A stretch of 64,000 nt of DNA from Nannocystis pusilla. Lineage in GTDB: Bacteria; Myxococcota_A; Polyangia; Nannocystales; Nannocystaceae. Where the stretch lies: contig NZ_JAIRAU010000001.1 of the NCBI RefSeq assembly GCF_020073745.1, positions 1,374,501 to 1,438,500 of the forward strand. The letters are read 5' to 3'. Numbering within the stretch: the stretch's first letter is position 1; every line of letters begins with the position of its first letter. The position numbers and the translations under genes are program-made. Shown in pieces: positions 58,794 through 64,000 of the stretch. Below the pieces are notes generated by a model. The model saw nothing but the letters and a program-made list of their open reading frames with translations. It was not told the DNA's origin and searched no databases.

Positions 58794-59898
58794 AGCGGAA
58801 CGCGGCGCTGGCGATGAACACGGCGACGATGCCGGCCAGCCAGGCGACCTCGTAGTTCATGTCCTCGAGGTGGGCGCCCTTGAGGAGGATCCGGCGGGCG
58901 ACGCGGAGGAAGTGGGTGAGGGGCAGGGCCTGCGCGAGGTGCTGCACCGGCAGCGGCATCGACTCGAACGGGAACACGAAGCCGGTGATCAGGATGTTGG
59001 GCAGGAGGAAGAAGAACGACATCTGCATGGCCTGCTGCTGGGTCTGGGCGACGGTCGAGAACAGCAGGCCGAGCGCGAGGTGGGCGGCGATGAACAGGGC
59101 GGCGACGGTGTAGAGCAGCGGCAGCGAGCCGGCGGTCGGCACGTCGAAGAACCACCAGCCGGCGAGCAGGATCAGGGTCATCTGCAGGTAGCCGATGGCG
59201 ATGTACGGGGCGATCTTGCCGACGACGATCTCGAGGCGGCTGGCGGGCGAGACGATCAGCGCCTCGAGGGTGCCGCGCTCGCGCTCGCGGGTCAGCGCCA
59301 TGGCGGTGAGCATGACCATGGTCATGGTCAGGAGCACGCCGATGAGCCCGGGGACGATGTAGACGGCGGTCCGCTGGTCGGGGTTGTACATGATGATCGG
59401 CTCGAAGCTCAGCGGGGCGGGGGCGGGACGCGTGCGGCTGCGGGTGACGCCGGGCGCGGCGAGCTCGGCGGAGCGGGCGGCGGCGAGGCCGGTGGCGGTG
59501 TCGATCGCGGTGCCGACGATCTGCGGGTCGGAGCCGTCGACGATGAGCTGCACCCTGGTGGGGCGCCGGCGCTCGAGGTCGGAGGCGAAGGCGGCCGGGA
59601 CGACCACGCCGACGGTGGCCCGCCCGCTGCGCAGGGCGCGGGCGATGTCGTGATAATTCTCGACGGCGCCGACGACGTCGTAATAGCCGGTCGCGCGCAT
59701 CTGCACGATGAGCCGCCGCGAGGCGGCCGAGCGGTCGCGGTCGAGGACGACGGTCTCGATGTGGCGAATGTCGGTGTTGATGGCGTATCCGAGCAGCAGC
59801 AATTCGCTGACCGGCATGCTGATCATCATGGCCAGGGTGAGGCGGTCGCGCCGCAGCTGGCGCAGCTCCTTGAGGCTGATGGCGAGCAGTCGTCTCAT
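58774..59898 (-). CDS. ABC-2 type permease (YbhS/R-like)
   Basis: 374 residues from ATG 59898. ABC-2 membrane subunit with six helices (first about 25-40, the rest 180-370). An N-terminal cytoplasmic start MRRLLAISLKELRQLRRDRLTL and the ABC-2 signature RERERGTLEALIVSPASRLEIVVGKIAPY are clear. The large external loop between helix 1 and helix 2 (about residues 45-175) is typical of YbhS/YbhR and YhhJ exporters. Overlaps the ATPase gene by ATGA. With the ATPase and the HlyD-like gene it forms a drug or lipid exporter; only one permease gene is present, so it may form a homodimer. Confidence 0.9.
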   Translation of the reverse strand: MRRLLAISLKELRQLRRDRLTLAMMISMPVSELLLLGYAINTDIRHIETVVLDRDRSAASRRLIVQMRATGYYDVVGAVENYHDIARALRSGRATVGVVVPAAFASDLERRRPTRVQLIVDGSDPQIVGTAIDTATGLAAARSAELAAPGVTRSRTRPAPAPLSFEPIIMYNPDQRTAVYIVPGLIGVLLTMTMVMLTAMALTRERERGTLEALIVSPASRLEIVVGKIAPYIAIGYLQMTLILLAGWWFFDVPTAGSLPLLYTVAALFIAAHLALGLLFSTVAQTQQQAMQMSFFFLLPNILITGFVFPFESMPLPVQHLAQALPLTHFLRVARRILLKGAHLEDMNYEVAWLAGIVAVFIASAAFRFKKKLL

Positions 59899-60836
59899 GC
59901 GCGCCGCTCCCGGCGGACCATGGCGACGAAGGCGTCCTCGACGGTGGCCCGGGCCTGGCGGGCGTCGCGGACGGCCAGGCCGGCGCGCGCGAGGTGGTCG
60001 CGGGCGCCGGCGAGGACGTCGGGGCCGCCGTGGACGGCGAGGCGGAGGACGTGGCCGTAATGCGCGCACTCCTCGACGCCGGGCAGCGATTGCAGCAGCG
60101 CGGTGGCCTGCTCGACGTCGTCGACCTCGAACTCGGCGATCGCCAGGCCGGCGCGCTCGACGATGTCGCCGGGGCGGCCGCTGTCGAACACCTCGCCGCG
60201 GAAGATGAAGGCGAGCCGGTGGCAGCGCTCGGCCTCGTCCATGTAATGGGTGGTGACGACGATGGTGGTCCCGGCGGCGGCGAGCTCGTGGATCCGCTCC
60301 CAGAACTCGCGCCGGCTCAGCGGGTCGACGCCGGCGGTCGGCTCGTCGAGGAACAGGAGCGGCGGCGCGTGAATGGTGGCACAGGCGAGGGCAAGCCGCT
60401 GCTTCCACCCGCCCGACAGCTCGGCGGCGAGCTGGCCGGCGCGCGGGGCCAGCTCGGATTGATGCATGACGACGTCGATCCGGCGCCGCCGCGTCGCGCC
60501 CTCGAGGCCGTAGAGGCTGGCGTAGAAGCGGATGTTCTCGGCGACGGTGAGGTCGGCGTAGAGGCTGAAGCTCTGGGTCATGTAGCCGATCTTCGCCTTG
60601 ACGCGCTCGGGCTGGCGGGCGACGTCGTGGCCGACGACGATCGCCTGGCCGCCGGTGGGGTCGAGGACGCCGCACAGCATGCGCAGGGCGGTCGACTTGC
60701 CGGCGCCGTTGGGCCCGAGCACGCCGAAGATCTCGCCGCGCCGGACCTGCAGGCTGACGTCGCGCACGGCGACGAACGAGCCGAAGCGGCGCGAGAGGTG
60801 GCGCGCGTCGACGACGAGCTCGTCCGCGGGGAACAT
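59895..60836 (-). CDS. ABC transporter ATP-binding protein (YbhF-like)
   Basis: 313 residues from ATG 60836. Single ATPase domain: Walker A GVLGPNGAGKSTALRML, Q-loop (GYMTQSFSLYADLTVAENI), signature LSGGWKQRLALACATIHAPPLLFLDEPTAGVDPLSRREFW with Walker B, and the H-loop TTHYMDEAERC. The signature LSGGW replaces the usual LSGGQ, as in YbhF-type ATPases. A C-terminal ~70-residue regulatory domain follows. Only one ATPase domain is present, whereas E. coli YbhF has two, so it works as a dimer. It overlaps the HlyD-like gene by one base (TGATG) and the permease gene by four. Confidence 0.92.
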   Translation of the reverse strand: MFPADELVVDARHLSRRFGSFVAVRDVSLQVRRGEIFGVLGPNGAGKSTALRMLCGVLDPTGGQAIVVGHDVARQPERVKAKIGYMTQSFSLYADLTVAENIRFYASLYGLEGATRRRRIDVVMHQSELAPRAGQLAAELSGGWKQRLALACATIHAPPLLFLDEPTAGVDPLSRREFWERIHELAAAGTTIVVTTHYMDEAERCHRLAFIFRGEVFDSGRPGDIVERAGLAIAEFEVDDVEQATALLQSLPGVEECAHYGHVLRLAVHGGPDVLAGARDHLARAGLAVRDARQARATVEDAFVAMVRRERRA

Positions 60837-61837
60837 CAGACGTCCTGCAGGGTGACGAAGGCCGGCGCGCCGGCGCGGAGGGTGGCGTCGGGGTCGTCGA
60901 CGCGGACGCGCACGGGGATGACGAGGTTGGGCAGCTCGCGCTCGCTGAACAGAAAGCGCGGGGTGAACTCCATGCGGTTGCCGATGTACTCGACGTGTCC
61001 GGGCAACGGCGCGACGGCGGCCTCGACCTCGACCGTGGCCGGGCCGCCGAGCCGGGCCTCGTCGATGCGCGACTGCGGGACGAAGATGTCGACGTAGGGC
61101 CGCCGCACGTCGCCGACGGTGACCACCGGGGTGCCGACGCCGGCGAACTCGTACGGCTCGAGGTGGACGTCGAGCACGAGGCCGGGCCGGTCGGCGCGCA
61201 GGACGTGCCGGGCGATCCGCTCGTCGGCGGCGCGCACCTCGGTGGCCGCCGCCGCGGCGCGAGCCTGCGCCGCCTCGATCTCCTGCTTGCGCGCGCCGCT
61301 GCGCAGCAGGGCGAGCCGCGACTCGGCCTCCTGCCGCCGCGCGGTGGCCTGATCGCCGGCCGCGACGGCGCGCTCGAGCTGGACCGGCGGAATGGTGCCA
61401 CTCGCCGCCAATCGCCGTTGTCGGCTCAGTTCGCTGTGCGCGAGCGCCTCCTCGGCGCGCGCGGCCGCGAGGACGTCGCGCAAGCTGTGGATCTCCTGCC
61501 GGCGCGGACCGACCCGCAGGAGGTCGAGCTCGGCCCCGGCAGCGCGGGCCTCGGCGGCGCGGGCCTCGCGATACAGCCGCTCGAGCGTGTCGTCGAGGCG
61601 GGCGATCTCGTCGCCCGCCTCGACCCAGCGGCCCTCGACGACCGAGACGCCGAGGACGCGGCCGGGGACCTCGAAGGCGAGCACGCGCTCGTCGAGCTCG
61701 ACGACGCCCTGAAACTGCCCGGCGTGCGGGTCCTTGCGGGCGGCCGCGCAGGCGAACGCCCACAGCCCCGACAGCAGGGCGATCCGCGCCGCGACGGCGC
61801 GCGCCTGGGCGCGCCACACCATGCTCGAGCGTGCCAT
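60836..61837 (-). CDS. HlyD-family periplasmic adaptor (YbhG-like)
   Basis: 333 residues from ATG 61837 (ATG 61822 is possible). Membrane-fusion adaptor linking the inner-membrane exporter to the periplasm. The N terminus is hydrophobic (AARIALLSGLWAFAC) with a possible lipobox FAC; then barrel-sandwich segments (VLAFEVPGRVLGVSVVEGRWVEAGDEIARLDDTLERL), an alpha-helical hairpin rich in Ala/Arg/Glu (about 105-200), and a beta-barrel (GLVLDVHLEPYEFAGVGTPVVTVGD). This is the YbhG/HlyD layout. First gene of the three-gene ABC exporter operon. Confidence 0.88.
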   Translation of the reverse strand: MARSSMVWRAQARAVAARIALLSGLWAFACAAARKDPHAGQFQGVVELDERVLAFEVPGRVLGVSVVEGRWVEAGDEIARLDDTLERLYREARAAEARAAGAELDLLRVGPRRQEIHSLRDVLAAARAEEALAHSELSRQRRLAASGTIPPVQLERAVAAGDQATARRQEAESRLALLRSGARKQEIEAAQARAAAAATEVRAADERIARHVLRADRPGLVLDVHLEPYEFAGVGTPVVTVGDVRRPYVDIFVPQSRIDEARLGGPATVEVEAAVAPLPGHVEYIGNRMEFTPRFLFSERELPNLVIPVRVRVDDPDATLRAGAPAFVTLQDV

Positions 61838-61952
61838 CGAGGCCTCGCGGTGGCTGTTTTTAAGCGAGACGGGCGCGGCCGCAAGCGGGCGAGCAAGGAG
61901 CCGCGCCGCCGAGCTCGGCGGCGGCTGACGACAGTACAGATGTCTGGAGGAG

Positions 61953-61970
61953 CATGTCTTGAATGACATG
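61953..61970. repeat. CATG hairpin downstream of the oxidoreductase gene
   Basis: CATGTC (61953-61958) and GACATG (61965-61970) form a 6-bp stem with a TTGAAT loop, with one G-U pair outside. It is 31 nt past the stop at 62002 and fits a terminator of that gene; it resembles the hairpin at 4166. Confidence 0.55.
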
Positions 61971-62001
61971 TACGATGGAGCTCGTCACCGCCGGCCGGTG
62001 T

Positions 62002-63375
62002 TCATGCGGACATCACGGTGTTGAGGCTCTCGGCGAGGGTGGGGTGGGCGAACACGCCGTCGCGCAGGGCGGCGGAGGGGAGCTGGCCCATCATCGCCAC
62101 CTCGATCGCCGACATCAGCTCGCCGGCCTCGACGCCGAGGATCGTGGCGCCGAGGATCTGGTCGCTGTCGCGGTCGATGACGACCTTGATGAAGCCGTGG
62201 GCCTCGTCCATCTCGAGGGCCCGGGCCACGCGGTTCATGGCGATCCGGGCGACCCGGAAATTGCGCCCCTGGCGGCGCGCCTCGCCCTCGGACAGGCCCA
62301 CGCGCGCGAGCTCGGGGTCGGTGAAGACGACGTAGGGGACGAGCCGGCCGCGCGTCGACGCGTGCTCGCCGTGCAGCAGGTTGGCGCGCAAGATCCGGTG
62401 GTCGTCGTACGAGATGTGCGTGAACGCCGGGCCGCCCTTGACGTCGCCGGCGGCGAAGATCCCCGGCGTGGTGGTCTCGAGCCACTCGTCGACCTGCACG
62501 TGGCCGCGGGCGTCGACGGCGACGCCGGTGGCCGCGAGGTTGAGCGCGTCGGTGTTGGGGGTGCGGCCGGCGGCGACGAGGAGGTGCGAGCCGGTGAGGG
62601 CGCGCGCGCCGGCGGCGGTGTCGCAGACGAGGCGGAGGCCGCCGCTCTCGGGCACGACCTGGCGCGCCTCGGTCGAGAGCAGGATCTCGACGCCCTCGGC
62701 GGTGAGGATGTCGCGGAGCGCGGTGGCGACGTCTTCGTCCTCGCGCGGGAGCAGCTGCGCGTGGCGCTGGACGACCGTCACGCGGCTGCCGAAGCGGCGG
62801 AACATCTGCGCGAACTCGAGGCCGATGTAGCCGCCACCGAGGACCAGCAGGTGGTCGGGCAGGACGCCGAGCTCGAGCATCGCCACGTGGTCGAGCCAGG
62901 GCACCCGGTCGAGGCCGGCGAGCGCGGGGGCCCGGGTGCGAGCGCCGGTGTCGATGATGATCACGTCGCCGGAGAACCGGCGCACGCCGCCGCGGGTCAA
63001 CGCGACCTCGATCGTCTTGGGGCCGACGAAGCGAGCCGCACCGAACACGAGGTCGATCGTCGGCTGGGCGGCGAGGGCGGCCTGCGACGACTCGCGGAAC
63101 TCGCGGACGATCCGGCGCGTCCGCTCGCGGACCTGGGCCATGTCGATGCTGACGTCGGACGTGCGCACGCCGTAGTCGGCCGCCCGTCGCGCGAGCCAGG
63201 CGACTCTGGCACTGGCCACCATCGTCTTGGTCGGCGTGCAGCCGGTGTTGACGCACGTGCCGCCGATCCACGCCCGCTCGACCAGCGCGGTCCGCCGGCC
63301 CGCCTCGGCGAGCGCGAGGGCGAGGGGCTTGGCCGCCTGCCCCGAGCCGAGAATCACCACGTCGTAGCGGTCCAT
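62002..63375 (-). CDS. FAD-dependent pyridine-nucleotide disulfide oxidoreductase (mercuric-reductase-like)
   Basis: 457 residues from ATG 63375 (MDRYDVVILGSGQAAKPLALAL). A class I flavin disulfide oxidoreductase: FAD motif GSGQAAKP, redox-active pair GGTCVNTGCTPTK (C-x4-C), NAD(P) motif VLGGGYIGLEFAQMF, second FAD motif TPGIFAAGDVKG, and the dimerisation domain with the active His in FAHPTLAES. The N-terminal start GSGQAAKPLA and the lack of a heavy-metal-binding arm make it closer to the dihydrolipoamide dehydrogenase/mercuric-reductase-like group than to either proven enzyme. It may act on a lipoyl or low-molecular disulfide substrate. Divergent from sodB. Confidence 0.88.
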   Translation of the reverse strand: MDRYDVVILGSGQAAKPLALALAEAGRRTALVERAWIGGTCVNTGCTPTKTMVASARVAWLARRAADYGVRTSDVSIDMAQVRERTRRIVREFRESSQAALAAQPTIDLVFGAARFVGPKTIEVALTRGGVRRFSGDVIIIDTGARTRAPALAGLDRVPWLDHVAMLELGVLPDHLLVLGGGYIGLEFAQMFRRFGSRVTVVQRHAQLLPREDEDVATALRDILTAEGVEILLSTEARQVVPESGGLRLVCDTAAGARALTGSHLLVAAGRTPNTDALNLAATGVAVDARGHVQVDEWLETTTPGIFAAGDVKGGPAFTHISYDDHRILRANLLHGEHASTRGRLVPYVVFTDPELARVGLSEGEARRQGRNFRVARIAMNRVARALEMDEAHGFIKVVIDRDSDQILGATILGVEAGELMSAIEVAMMGQLPSAALRDGVFAHPTLAESLNTVMSA

Positions 63376-63651
63376 GGCGTCGGAGGGTGACCGGGAACGG
63401 CGCGCCGACAAGCTCGAGGCGGCGCGGTGGTTCGCGTCGCACGCGAGAGGAGCGACGGCGGAGGTGCAGGCGTGCGAGCGCTGCCGCCGCGGCGGGTCGA
63501 GGGATCTGCGCGAGTCGCCGGCCGGCCGTGGGGGGCGCGGGCGACATGGCCCCGCCGGAGGATCGGCCGCGCTCCGGCCTCAGCCGCGGCTGGCGGGGCC
63601 AATTCGCCCTCCTGGCGGGCGATCCGCGGCTTGCTCGCACGCTGACCAGCC

Positions 63652-63667
63652 TGACAAAAGATTGTCA
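63652..63667. promoter_or_regulatory. TGACAA/TTGTCA inverted repeat upstream of sodB
   Basis: TGACAA (63652-63657), AAGA, TTGTCA (63662-63667): a perfect 6-bp inverted repeat in an AT-rich island between the oxidoreductase and sodB. It may be an operator for redox control or part of a promoter (TTGTCA/CTGACA resemble a -35). The rest of the 63376-63753 gap shows no gene. Confidence 0.4.
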
Positions 63668-63753
63668 TTCTGCCAATCCAACAACTCGGGCGATGCGGGG
63701 GGTGCGGCGATCTGGTAAGGCATCGGCGCTTCGAACAAGGAGAGGACCATCCG

Positions 63754-64000
63754 ATGCCGTTCACACTTCCCGATCTGCCCTACGCCAAGGACGCGCTCGC
63801 TCCTCACATCAGCGCCGAGACGCTCGAGTATCACCACGGCAAGCACCACGCGGCCTACGTGACCAACCTGAACAAGCTGCTCGCGGGCAAGCCCGAGGCG
63901 GACCTGTCGCTCGAGGAGGTCATCCTCCGCAGCGACGGCGGCGTGTTCAACAACGCGGCCCAGGTCTGGAACCACACGTTCTACTGGCACTGCATGAAGC
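63754..64000 (+). CDS. sodB: Superoxide dismutase (Fe type), 3' end outside window
   Basis: The first 82 residues from ATG 63754, with AGGAGAGG upstream, are [43 protein letters not shown] and [17 protein letters not shown]. The N-terminal metal His is in [11 protein letters not shown] and the next ligand His in WNHTFYW; the [13 protein letters not shown] wording is that of iron SODs, so iron is the likely metal. The enzyme dismutates superoxide in the cytoplasm. The C-terminal half with the last two ligands is outside the window. Confidence 0.93.
   Translation, partial: MPFTLPDLPYAKDALAPHISAETLEYHHGKHHAAYVTNLNKLLAGKPEADLSLEEVILRSDGGVFNNAAQVWNHTFYWHCMK

Overview
The window is very GC-rich DNA from a Gram-negative bacterium, most likely a myxobacterium (Myxococcota), possibly Nannocystaceae-like. 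The pointers are two large Ser/Thr protein kinases with TPR tails, many secreted lipoproteins with low-complexity Thr/Ser/Gly linkers, FG-GAP (DxDGDG) repeat proteins, Cys-rich myxobacterial disulfide repeats fused to a fibrinogen-like domain, and a dense mosaic of small operons without phage or insertion sequences. The assignment is inferred from gene content, not from a marker gene. About 47 protein genes, one tRNA gene, one leader peptide and a set of stereotyped hairpins are supported.

Layout. 1-10.9 kb: truncated GNAT acetyltransferase, a giant FG-GAP lipoprotein, a two-gene operon of unknown function, a Ser/Thr kinase, an SDR/LysR divergent pair and a transglutaminase-elicitor-like lipoprotein. 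11-15 kb: asparagine synthetase asnB, preceded by an Asn-codon-rich leader peptide and an attenuator, then a large secreted protein. 15-25.3 kb: disulfide-repeat/fibrinogen-like lipoprotein, a second kinase, a beta-class DNA methyltransferase, a DapA-like aldolase and cupin opposite a MocR regulator, a frameshifted AlbA_2 gene and an RsbR-like STAS protein. 25.4-30.1 kb: a five-gene operon of peroxiredoxin, DsbA-like protein and a three-subunit molybdenum aldehyde oxidoreductase (PaoABC-like). 30.3-34.5 kb: an overlapping four-gene operon (pteridine reductase, FolB-cupin fusion, methyltransferase, carbamoyltransferase) that looks like a small pterin-modifying or natural-product pathway. 34.6-38.5 kb: murC-murB-bolA and mutY. 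38.6-47 kb: hybrid sensor-like histidine kinase, triheme membrane cytochrome c, AraC/VOC pair and two lipoproteins. 47-54.5 kb: secreted and outer-membrane proteins, a plectasin-like defensin precursor, tRNA-Arg(CCG) and lipoproteins. 54.6-64 kb: a large Eco57I/PglX-like DNA methyltransferase, a YbhGFS-type ABC exporter, a flavin disulfide oxidoreductase and the start of sodB.

The two most notable items are (1) a 104-residue precursor at 50089-50403 whose last 37 residues are almost a fungal plectasin (CS-alpha-beta defensin), carried behind a lipoprotein-type signal and a strongly acidic propeptide; and (2) a complete ribosome-mediated attenuator before asnB, with six Asn codons in nine, a pause stem, an antiterminator and a terminator.

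Two genome-wide habits also show. Many genes have a TANNNT -10-like hexamer 6-8 nt before the start codon and no Shine-Dalgarno sequence, implying leaderless mRNAs. Many gene ends, mostly convergent, carry hairpins built from the same CATGTCC/GGACATG core.
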